DNA from: JBHHYS01 sp046757645
GTDB lineage: Bacteria; Acidobacteriota; Terriglobia; Acidiferrales; 2-02-FULL-67-57
Direction: 5' to 3'
Length of the DNA stretch: 31,953 bases
Assembly (NCBI GenBank): GCA_046757645.1
Contig: JBHHYS010000020.1
Span: forward strand, 1 to 31,953
Shown: positions 6,689 through 13,201 of the stretch, one piece after another
Position numbering within the stretch: position 1 is the first letter of the stretch
Layout of the letters: every line of letters begins with the position of its first letter
The notes under the pieces: generated by a model
Told to the model about the DNA's origin: nothing
Seen by the model: the letters and a program-made list of their open reading frames with translations, nothing else
The model's database searches: none
Program-made: the position numbers and the translations under genes

Positions 6689-9076
6689 ATGATGACGCGC
6701 GGTGGCAAACTTCTTCTCACTCTTCTGATTCTCCTTCTCCTCGGCGTGCTGCTCCCCGTAGGCTGGTTTGCCTGGCGGGCGTGGCGGGCGCTGCCGCCCT
6801 ACGACGGGGAGATTCAGCTCAGCGGCCTCCGCCAGCCGGTGCGCATCCTCCGCGACCCACGCGCCGTGCCTCATATCTATGCCCGGAACCTGGAAGACCT
6901 CTTCCTCGCCCAGGGCTACGTCCACGCCCAAGAACGCCTCTGGCAGATGGACTTGCTGCGGCGCACGGCGCGGGGCGAGCTGTCGGAAATCTTCGGCCGC
7001 GGCACGCTCAGAGTGGACAAGGAGAACCGCCGGCTGGGCCTGGGGGCGGTGGCTGACCGCGCCGCCGACGCCCTCGAAGATGACACCCGCCGCCAGCTCG
7101 AAGCCTACGCCCGCGGGGTCAACGCTTTCATCGACTCCCACCGCGGCAATCCGCTGACCGCCCGCCTGCCGATCGAGTTCGCCCTGCTGCACTACCAGCC
7201 GGACCCCTGGCAGCCGGCCGACTCTCTCGCCATCGGCCTCAGCATGTTCAAGCTCCTCTACAACCGCTGGCGCACCGAACTGGCCCGCGCCCAGGTGGAG
7301 GAGCGCGTCGGGCCGGAGCGTGCCGCCGACCTCTTCGTCTCCCGCTCGGAGGACGACCACCCCATCGCTGAGCCGGTCAAGCGGCGGCGGCTGCGCCGCC
7401 CGCGGGTGTTTGTGGCTCACAGCCGCCGGCACTGGCTCGAGGAACTCTTAGCCGAGGGGGCTGCCGGAAGCCGCCGCCGGGGCGGGGCCAGCAACAACTG
7501 GGTGGTCGCCGGGGCGCATACCGCCTCCGGCGCCGCCATGCTCGCCAACGACACCCACTTGCCCCACAGCGTCCCCTCCATCTGGTTCATCAACCACCTC
7601 AAGTCACCCCAGGTGGATGTCGCCGGCTTCAGTTTGCCCGGGATTCCCTGGGTGATTATCGGCCACAACCAACGCATCGCCTGGGGGATCACCAACCTGA
7701 TGGCGGACACCCAGGACCTGTTCATTGAGCGCTTCAACCCGGACGATCCCTCTCGGTATATGACCCCCACCGGCTGGCAGACCGTGCAGCGCCGCATGGA
7801 GCACATCGCCGTGCGCGGCAGCGATGACGTGGACTTCGAAGTTCTCGAAACCCGCCACGGCCCCATCGTCCGCGACGATGGTGACTTCAAGCTTGCCTTG
7901 CAGTGGACGGCGCGCGACCTCGGCGCCCTCACCCTTTCCTTCCTCGGCGTCAACCAGGCCCAGAACTGGGAGGAGTTCACCCGCGCCCTGCGCGACTACG
8001 GTGGCCCGCCGCAAAACTTCGTTTATGCCGACGCGGAGGGCAACATCGGCTACCACGCCGCCGGCCGCATCCCTCTGCGCCGCCGGGGCCGCGGCCAACT
8101 GCCCGTCCCCGGCGACAGCAACCAGTTCGACTGGATCGGCTATGTTCCCTTCGAAGGCCTGCCCCAGGCGTTCAATCCCCCCGAGGGCGTGCTGGCCACC
8201 GCCAATAACCGCGTCGTCCCCGACGACTATCCCTACCACCTGACCGACGACTGGATTGCCCCCGCCCGCATCGCCCGCATCTACCAGCTCCTCAAAGAGG
8301 AAATAAAATTCACCCCGGAAGACTTCCTTCGCATCCAGGGCGACATCCTTTCCCTGCCCGATCGCTTTCTCGCCAAGCAACTGCGGGCGGCGGGCGCGAA
8401 ACTCGGCCCGCATCCGCCCAAGCGGGCGCAGGCGCTGGCGATGCTCGCCGACTGGGAGGGCTCGATGCGGGCCGACTCCCCTGCTCCCTTGCTCACCGTG
8501 ACCACCCGCACCCGCCTGCTGGAAGAGCTCCTGCGGCCGCACCTCGGCGACGCCTGGCGCTCCTACTCCTGGCTGATGGCTCCTGTGTTTCTGGAGAAGG
8601 TGTTGTGGGAGCGCCCGGCGCGCTGGCTCCCGGAGAACTACCCCAGCTACGACGCGCTGCTGCTGGCGGGGCTCGACCGCGCCCTTGAGCAGCTCCAGCG
8701 CGAAACCCGCGTCGCCAGCGTCGCCCGCCTGCGCTGGGGCGAGCAGATGCGCGTGCGCTTCCGCCATCCGGTGGGGCGCCGAGTCAGGCTGCTGCGCCGG
8801 TGGCTTTCGGTGGGCGGTGCGCCGCAAGCTGGCGGGCGCTACAGCGTCAAGCAGACCGGGCGCACCTATGGGCCTTCGCAGCGCCTGGTGGTGGATTTTG
8901 CCGACCTGGACGCCACGCGGATGAACATCACCCTGGGTCAATCCGGCCACGTAGCCAGTTCTCACTACAAGGATCAGTTTTCCGCTTGGCTCGAAATGCA
9001 TAGCTTCCCCGCACCCTTCACCGACGCCGGCGTCCAGCGCGCCACCCGCCACACTCTCCGCCTCCGGCCCCGGTAG
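6689..9076 (+). CDS. Penicillin acylase family protein (peptidase family S45, Ntn hydrolase)
   Basis: Family members are made as one chain and cut autocatalytically into alpha and beta subunits. They hydrolyse amide bonds in substrates such as penicillins, acyl-homoserine lactones or acylated peptides, and the sequence does not say which applies here. The 795-aa chain has an N-terminal membrane anchor or signal (residues 7-27). An alpha region follows (RDPRAVPHIYARNLEDLFLAQGYVHAQERLWQMD, about 55-88). The beta chain would begin at Ser268 in GGASNNW, the expected nucleophile after cleavage. Further family motifs are NDTHLPHSVPSIWF, PGIPWVIIGHN..IAWGITN, ETRHGPIV, ATANNRVVPDDYPY and the C-terminal GQSGHVASSHYKDQ. 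Length is normal for the family and all key regions are intact. The TAG stop coincides with the GTAG that opens repeat block B. Confidence 0.92.
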   Translation: MMTRGGKLLLTLLILLLLGVLLPVGWFAWRAWRALPPYDGEIQLSGLRQPVRILRDPRAVPHIYARNLEDLFLAQGYVHAQERLWQMDLLRRTARGELSEIFGRGTLRVDKENRRLGLGAVADRAADALEDDTRRQLEAYARGVNAFIDSHRGNPLTARLPIEFALLHYQPDPWQPADSLAIGLSMFKLLYNRWRTELARAQVEERVGPERAADLFVSRSEDDHPIAEPVKRRRLRRPRVFVAHSRRHWLEELLAEGAAGSRRRGGASNNWVVAGAHTASGAAMLANDTHLPHSVPSIWFINHLKSPQVDVAGFSLPGIPWVIIGHNQRIAWGITNLMADTQDLFIERFNPDDPSRYMTPTGWQTVQRRMEHIAVRGSDDVDFEVLETRHGPIVRDDGDFKLALQWTARDLGALTLSFLGVNQAQNWEEFTRALRDYGGPPQNFVYADAEGNIGYHAAGRIPLRRRGRGQLPVPGDSNQFDWIGYVPFEGLPQAFNPPEGVLATANNRVVPDDYPYHLTDDWIAPARIARIYQLLKEEIKFTPEDFLRIQGDILSLPDRFLAKQLRAAGAKLGPHPPKRAQALAMLADWEGSMRADSPAPLLTVTTRTRLLEELLRPHLGDAWRSYSWLMAPVFLEKVLWERPARWLPENYPSYDALLLAGLDRALEQLQRETRVASVARLRWGEQMRVRFRHPVGRRVRLLRRWLSVGGAPQAGGRYSVKQTGRTYGPSQRLVVDFADLDATRMNITLGQSGHVASSHYKDQFSAWLEMHSFPAPFTDAGVQRATRHTLRLRPR

Positions 9077-9256
9077 CGCAGGTTGCCCGAACCCGGTGGG
9101 GACACACCACCTCACCAACCCGGTAGCGCAGGTTGCTCGGACGCGCAGCCGACGAGCTACCTGCGGCCCGCTCAATCCAAACCGCGGGTACCCTTCGGGG
9201 ACCCGCGCTACCCACCAACCCGGTGGACAATCCGCGGGGAACCCGCGCCACCCCGG
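9073..9256. repeat. REP/BIME-like repeat block B, left flank of the RAYT gene
   Basis: The block starts with a truncated head (GTAG 9073-9076). A full plus unit follows: GTAG 9123-9126 and a hairpin with arms 9128-9139 and 9153-9164. Next is an inverted hairpin with arms 9183-9193 and 9197-9207 and minus-strand GTAG at 9211-9208. It ends with a short hairpin (9233-9238 with 9242-9247) enclosed by GGTGG/CCACC. Positions 9073-9254 and 9834-10015 form a 182-bp direct repeat with five substitutions and no net indel. Confidence 0.85.
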
Positions 9257-9278
9257 AACCCGGTTGTACAATTACCCC

Positions 9279-9782
9279 ATGTCCCGACTGCGCCGCTTGG
9301 AAACCACTGGCAAAATCTTTTTCGTCACCTGCAACGTGGGCAAGGATGTGAACTCGCTTTCTCCCCCCGAGCGGGATCTGCTGCTGACAACAATCGGCCA
9401 GGCCCGCCAACGCTTGCACTTCCGCCTCTTCGCCTATGTCGTGATGCCGAATCACTGGCACGCCTTGATCCTGCCCGCGCCAGAACAGACCATTGGCGCT
9501 GTCATGCACACCATCAAGCGCACGTCGGCTCTTCACCTGAACAGCCGTCGGGGAACCACCGGTTCCCTGTGGCAGGCCCGGTTTTTCGATAGATTCCTGC
9601 GCAGAGTTAAAGACTTCAACGAAGCCGTTGACTATATCCACACGAATCCCGTGCGTGACGGCTTCACCTCTGAGCCGGGTTCCTGGCCGTGGTCGAGCTA
9701 TGGTGGCTTCGCCGGGCGCCAACAGTTACTGCTCCCTGTTGATCGGATCAACCTGCCCCTCGATGCAACCCAGCGCATTTGA
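9279..9782 (+). CDS. REP-associated tyrosine transposase (RAYT, Y1_Tnp domain)
   Basis: This 167-aa single-domain HUH nuclease is of the IS200/IS605-related RAYT type, which cuts single-stranded REP hairpins next to a GTAG tetranucleotide. The HUH motif is H59-W60-H61 in VVMPNHWHALI. The best catalytic tyrosine candidate is Y119 in AVDYIHTNPVRDG. Other family signatures are FFVTCNV (residues 14-20) and GSLWQARFFDRFLR (95-108). The start at ATG 9279 gives the usual RAYT length; a longer open frame upstream merely reads through repeat DNA. TACAAT at 9266-9271 may serve as a -10. The gene is intact and sits between repeat blocks whose hairpins carry GTAG heads, so those are its probable substrate. 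RAYTs are usually single-copy domesticated genes. Confidence 0.92.
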   Translation: MSRLRRLETTGKIFFVTCNVGKDVNSLSPPERDLLLTTIGQARQRLHFRLFAYVVMPNHWHALILPAPEQTIGAVMHTIKRTSALHLNSRRGTTGSLWQARFFDRFLRRVKDFNEAVDYIHTNPVRDGFTSEPGSWPWSSYGGFAGRQQLLLPVDRINLPLDATQRI

Positions 9783-10016
9783 CAAACCGCGGGTACCCTT
9801 CGGGAACCCGCGCCACCCACCAACATCAACCCGGTAGCGCAGGTTGCCCGAACCCGGTGGGGCCGCACCAGCTCACCAACCGGGTAGCGCAGGTTGCTCG
9901 GACGCGCAGCCGACGAGCTACCTGCGGCCCGCTCAATCCAAACCGCGGGTACCCTTCGGGAACCCGCGCTACCCACCAACCCGGTGGACAATCCGCGGGG
10001 AACCCGCGCCACCCCA
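9783..10016. repeat. REP/BIME-like repeat block C, right flank of the RAYT gene
   Basis: The block begins directly after the RAYT stop with an inverted hairpin (CGCGGGTACCC near 9787, loop TTC), then repeats the organisation of block B. It has a truncated head (GTAG 9834-9837), then a full unit with GTAG 9884-9887 and arms 9889-9900 and 9914-9925. An inverted hairpin (about 9944-9972) and a terminal CGCGGG/CCCGCG hairpin follow. A further degenerate head (GGTAGCGG) at about 10024 lies at the edge of the xseB promoter. Confidence 0.85.
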
Positions 10017-10032
10017 TGAACCCGGTAGCGGT

Positions 10033-10061
10033 TTGCCGGGACTCGCGGCTTGCGCTACAAT
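10033..10061 (+). promoter_or_regulatory. Predicted promoter of xseB-ispA
   Basis: TTGCCG (10033-10038), a 17-nt spacer and TACAAT (10056-10061, 5 of 6). The predicted start of transcription is about 25 nt before the xseB start codon. The -35 lies immediately beside the edge of repeat block C, so repeat insertion reaches but does not break the promoter. Confidence 0.5.
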
Positions 10062-10092
10062 CGCAGCGTGAGAATGGGGAGGGCGGATTCCC

Positions 10093-10383
10093 ATGCCCAG
10101 CTTTGAATCTTCCTTGCACCGCCTGGAACAGATCGTCAAGAAACTGGAAGCCGGCGACCTGGCGCTGGACGAAGCCCTGAAGCTGTTTGAAGAAGGCATC
10201 CATCTCTCTCAACAGTGCCAGAAGCAGCTGGAAGAGGCGGAAAACAAAGTGGAGATCCTGCTCAAGAAAGCCGACGGCAAGGTGGTGGCGCGCAAGTTCG
10301 CCCTTCAGGACGCGCCTTCCGGGCGCACCCCGGAGAGGGCCGAACCGGCCGCCGCGGACGACGACCGAAAAAAGTCCCGCTAG
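10093..10383 (+). CDS. xseB: Exodeoxyribonuclease VII small subunit
   Basis: XseB partners XseA in exonuclease VII, which degrades single-stranded DNA to oligonucleotides in the cytoplasm. The 96-aa protein has the family core FESSLHRLEQIVKKLEAGDL.LDEALKLFEEGI at residues 4-36, followed by the helical region QKQLEEAENKVEIL and a charged, probably disordered tail from about residue 70. A good GGGAGGG ribosome binding site precedes the ATG. It is followed 29 bp later by ispA, the common bacterial order. The xseA partner is not in the window. Confidence 0.93.
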   Translation: MPSFESSLHRLEQIVKKLEAGDLALDEALKLFEEGIHLSQQCQKQLEEAENKVEILLKKADGKVVARKFALQDAPSGRTPERAEPAAADDDRKKSR

Positions 10384-10412
10384 CTCCCTCCCGCTGAGCC
10401 GCCTCAAACCCG

Positions 10413-11297
10413 ATGAAGCTCGAAACCCGCCTCCATCAACACCGCACCCGCCTCGATCAGCATCTCGCCCGCCTCCTGCCCCCCGAAAACGCCCATCCGG
10501 AGCACCTCCACCGGGCCATGCGCTACGCCGTGCTCGGCGGGGGCAAGCGCATCCGCCCCATCCTCTGCATTGAAAGCGCCGTGGCGCTCTCTGGCCGCCT
10601 GACCGGCATCGAAGACCTCGCCGGCGCCATTGAATTCATCCACACCTATTCCCTCATCCACGACGACCTGCCCGCCCTTGACAACGACGACCTGCGCCGC
10701 GGCCAGCCCACCTGCCACAAAAAATTCGGGGAAGCCATCGCCATCCTCGCCGGCGACGCCCTGCTCAGCCTAGCTTTTGAAGTTCTGGGCCGGATGCGCC
10801 ACCCGGCGCCCGGCCGCCGCACCCAAATCATTGCCGAGCTGGCCGCCGCCGCCGGCACCCGCGGAGGGATGATTGCCGGTCAGGTGGCCGATCTGGAAGC
10901 CGAAGGCCGGGAGGTTTCCCCCGCGCAGCTCGAATCCATCCACCGCTCGAAAACCGGGGCGCTGATTCGCGGCGCCGTGCGGGCGGGGGCAATGTTCGCC
11001 GGCGCCCGGGGTTCCAGCTTCGCGCGCTTGAGCGCCTTCGGGGAAAAACTGGGGCTGGGGTTCCAAATCGTGGACGACATCCTCGACGTCCGCAGTACCT
11101 GCGAGCGCCTGGGCAAGCCCACCGGGCAGGACGCGGCCCGCCAGAAAGCCACCTACCCCGCCGTGCACGGCCTGGGAAAATCCCAACAGTTGGCGAGCGC
11201 GCTGGTCGAAGAAGCCTGCGCCGCGCTCGCCCCCTGGGGCCGGCGGGGGAAAACCTTGCAGGAAATTGCCCGCTACCTCTTGGCGCGCACCGCCTAG
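10413..11297 (+). CDS. ispA: Farnesyl diphosphate synthase (short-chain polyprenyl synthase)
   Basis: The enzyme condenses isopentenyl diphosphate with allylic diphosphates to make C15 (or C20) prenyl diphosphates for quinones, undecaprenyl carriers and other isoprenoids. The 294-aa protein carries the first Asp-rich motif H83-DDLPALD (D84, D85, D90) and the second, VDDILD (D221, D222, D225). It also has GGGKRIRP (42-49) and GMIAGQVADLEAEG (152-165). The residues before the first motif (TYSLIHDD) match bacterial IspA-type enzymes, so farnesyl diphosphate is the likely product. It follows xseB closely. In many bacteria dxs comes next; here a repeat block and tlyA do. Confidence 0.93.
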   Translation: MKLETRLHQHRTRLDQHLARLLPPENAHPEHLHRAMRYAVLGGGKRIRPILCIESAVALSGRLTGIEDLAGAIEFIHTYSLIHDDLPALDNDDLRRGQPTCHKKFGEAIAILAGDALLSLAFEVLGRMRHPAPGRRTQIIAELAAAAGTRGGMIAGQVADLEAEGREVSPAQLESIHRSKTGALIRGAVRAGAMFAGARGSSFARLSAFGEKLGLGFQIVDDILDVRSTCERLGKPTGQDAARQKATYPAVHGLGKSQQLASALVEEACAALAPWGRRGKTLQEIARYLLARTA

Positions 11298-11300
11298 AAC

Positions 11301-11403
11301 CACCGCGGGTACCCTTCGGGAACCCGCGCTACCCACCAACATCAACCCGGGTAGCGCAGGTTGCTCGGACGCGCAGCGGACGGGCTACCTGCGGCCTGCT
11401 CAA
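11301..11403. repeat. REP/BIME-like repeat block D in the ispA-tlyA gap
   Basis: A shorter copy of the family. It holds an inverted hairpin (about 11303-11332, CGCGGGTACCC with GGGAACCCGCG, minus-strand GTAG at its foot) and a plus unit with GTAG 11351-11354 and arms 11356-11367 and 11381-11392. One arm pair is T11365-G11383, a wobble where the other copies have C-G or T-A. A separate small hairpin, CTCCGG-TTAG-CCGGAG at 11419-11434, follows. Confidence 0.8.
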
Positions 11404-11506
11404 TTTTTCAATGCTTCGCTCCGGTTAGCCGGAGGGGCCCATCTGTCTGCCGGCTTGCCCGCACCCGGACGTGGCACGGCCGGACTCTCTGTGAAACAAT
11501 CAGTCT

Positions 11507-12250
11507 ATGCCTCGGGTGAGACTGGACAAGCTGGTGGTCGCCCGCGGCCTGGCACCCACTCGGGAGAAGGCCCAGGCGCTGATTCTGGCCGGGCAGATCG
11601 AGGTCAACGGCCAGCCGGCGACCAAGGCGGGTGCCCCGGTGCGCCCCGACGCCCGCGTCGAATTGGTTGGCGAGCCGCCCCGCTACATCAGCCGCGGCGG
11701 CCTCAAGCTCGAAGGCGCGCTCGGAGACTTTGGGGTTGACCCCGGGGGGAAAGTCTGCCTCGACATCGGGGCCTCCACCGGGGGCTTCACCGATTGTCTC
11801 CTCCAGCACGGCGCCCGGCGCGTCTATGCGGTGGACGTGGGCAAGGGACAGCTCGATTGGAAGCTGCGCCAGGACCCGCGCGTCATTGTGCGCGAAGGGG
11901 TGAACGCCCGGCGCCTGCAGCCGGCCGATCTAGGCGAACCAGTCGAACTGGTTACGGTGGACGTGGCCTTCATCTCGGTGGAAAAGATTCTCCCCGCAGC
12001 TTGCACCTGCGCGCAGCCGGGAGCGATTTTCCTGGTGCTGGTCAAACCGCAGTTCGAATTGAGTCGCCGCCAGGTGGGGAAGGGCGGGGTGGTGCGCGAC
12101 CCGGCGCTGCACCGCCAGGCGGTGGAGAAGGTTTGCCGGGCCGCTGCGGCCCTGGGGCTGGAAGAGACCGAAGTGCGCGAGTCGCGCCTGCCGGGCGCAG
12201 AAGGCAACCGGGAGTTTTTTCTCCGCGCCGTCTTGCACCGAGTCGTGTAG
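11507..12250 (+). CDS. tlyA: TlyA-family rRNA 2'-O-methyltransferase (hemolysin A-like)
   Basis: TlyA proteins methylate ribose 2'-OH groups of rRNA cytidines using SAM; some members are also reported as hemolysins. The 247-aa protein has an N-terminal S4 RNA-binding domain (residues about 4-62; RLDKLVVARGLAPTREKAQ, GQIEVNGQ). The linker YISRGGLKLEGAL leads into an FtsJ-like methyltransferase domain with the SAM-binding loop LDIGASTGGFTDCLL (about 84-98). It also has VTVDVAFISVEKILP, VLVKPQFE and GVVRDPALH. Length and order are typical. It precedes nadK, as is common. The nearest upstream gene is ispA across a 209-bp gap holding repeat block D. Confidence 0.92.
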   Translation: MPRVRLDKLVVARGLAPTREKAQALILAGQIEVNGQPATKAGAPVRPDARVELVGEPPRYISRGGLKLEGALGDFGVDPGGKVCLDIGASTGGFTDCLLQHGARRVYAVDVGKGQLDWKLRQDPRVIVREGVNARRLQPADLGEPVELVTVDVAFISVEKILPAACTCAQPGAIFLVLVKPQFELSRRQVGKGGVVRDPALHRQAVEKVCRAAAALGLEETEVRESRLPGAEGNREFFLRAVLHRVV

Positions 12251-12262
12251 AATCGCTACCAG

Positions 12263-12331
12263 CGTTCATTGTCTGTGGGCTCCTGGTTCGAGCTACCCAG
12301 GTGGGATATCAAGTACCAAGTACAATGAACG
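12263..12331 (+). promoter_or_regulatory. Structured leader candidate upstream of nadK
   Basis: A perfect 10-bp inverted repeat (CGTTCATTGT 12263-12272, ACAATGAACG 12322-12331) encloses 49 nt. Inside, CCTGG and CCAGG can pair, and AAGTACC-AAGTAC is a short direct repeat. The right arm ends in the first G of the nadK ribosome binding site (GGAG 12331-12334), so pairing could influence translation. It resembles no riboswitch I can recognise. Confidence 0.35.
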
Positions 12332-12340
12332 GAGCTCACC

Positions 12341-13201
12341 ATGAAATTGCGCGCGGTTGGCCTCATCTCCAAGCCGAAGAAGGAAGACATCGCCGCCGTC
12401 GCCCCCCAGCTCCTCCGCTGGCTTGACCAACATGGCATCCAGGCGGTCTGCGACCGCGAGACCGTCACCTGCCTGCAGCAGAAAGACGGCACCCCGCGCG
12501 AGCAAATCGCCGCCCAGGTGGACCTGCTGATCGTTCTCGGCGGCGACGGCACCTTGCTGGCGGCCGCCCGCCTGGCCCAGCAGCACTCCGCCCCCATCCT
12601 GGGGGTCAACCTGGGCAGCTTGGGGTTTCTGACTGAAATCATGCTGGATGAGATGTACGACGCGCTGGAAGCCATCCTCGCCGACCGGCACCGCCTGGAC
12701 GCTCGGCGGATGCTCGACGCGGAAATCGAACACCAGGGCCAACCCATCGCCCGCTACCGCGCCTTGAACGATATCGTGCTCCACAAGGCCGCCCTGGCCC
12801 GCATCCTGGACTTTGACGTTTCGATCGACGCCCGCTTTGTCTCCCGCTTCCGCGCCGACGGCTTGATTCTCTCCACCCCCACCGGCTCCACCGCCTACTC
12901 GCTCGCCGCCGGCGGGCCCATCGTCTTGCCCAATGTGGATGCCATAGTGGTCACCCCCATCGCTCCCCATATGCTCACCAACCGCCCGCTGGTCATCCCC
13001 GGCGAGAGCCGCATTGAAGTGCACGTCTACAATCCCGGCGAAGCCGTCTACGTCACCGTGGACGGCCAGGTGGGCGAAGAGCTGCGCAGCAGCGACCGCG
13101 TGCGCGTGCGCCAGTCCGACCGGGTCATCCAGTTGGTTGTCTCCCCCAACCGCGACTACTTCCAGATCCTGCGCAGCAAACTCCGCTGGGGGGAGCGGTG
13201 A
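12341..13201 (+). CDS. nadK: NAD kinase
   Basis: NadK phosphorylates NAD+ at the 2'-OH of the adenosine ribose to make NADP+ in the cytoplasm. The 286-aa protein has the diagnostic GGDGT at residues 67-71 and GVNLGSLGFLTE (about 88-99). It also has ALNDIVLHK and the substrate-binding DGLILSTPTGSTAYSLAAGGP (in the 170-190 region), plus the C-terminal VTVDGQ. A GGAG ribosome binding site lies upstream. Its TGA overlaps the GTG start of the symporter gene by 4 nt (GTGA), implying translational coupling. The 90-bp gap to tlyA contains an unusual inverted repeat. Confidence 0.95.
   Translation: MKLRAVGLISKPKKEDIAAVAPQLLRWLDQHGIQAVCDRETVTCLQQKDGTPREQIAAQVDLLIVLGGDGTLLAAARLAQQHSAPILGVNLGSLGFLTEIMLDEMYDALEAILADRHRLDARRMLDAEIEHQGQPIARYRALNDIVLHKAALARILDFDVSIDARFVSRFRADGLILSTPTGSTAYSLAAGGPIVLPNVDAIVVTPIAPHMLTNRPLVIPGESRIEVHVYNPGEAVYVTVDGQVGEELRSSDRVRVRQSDRVIQLVVSPNRDYFQILRSKLRWGER

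Noticed and set aside
7604..9271. 555-codon minus-strand frame opposite the acylase gene
   Set aside because: It is antisense to all C-terminal acylase motifs and continues into repeat DNA.
9096..9278. N-terminal extension of the RAYT reading frame
   Set aside because: The translated sequence is repeat block B in one frame; RAYT proteins of this length start at ATG 9279.
4271..11403. CRISPR array
   Set aside because: The repeats are palindromic, of unequal spacing, occur in both orientations between genes, and there are no cas genes or unique equal-length spacers.
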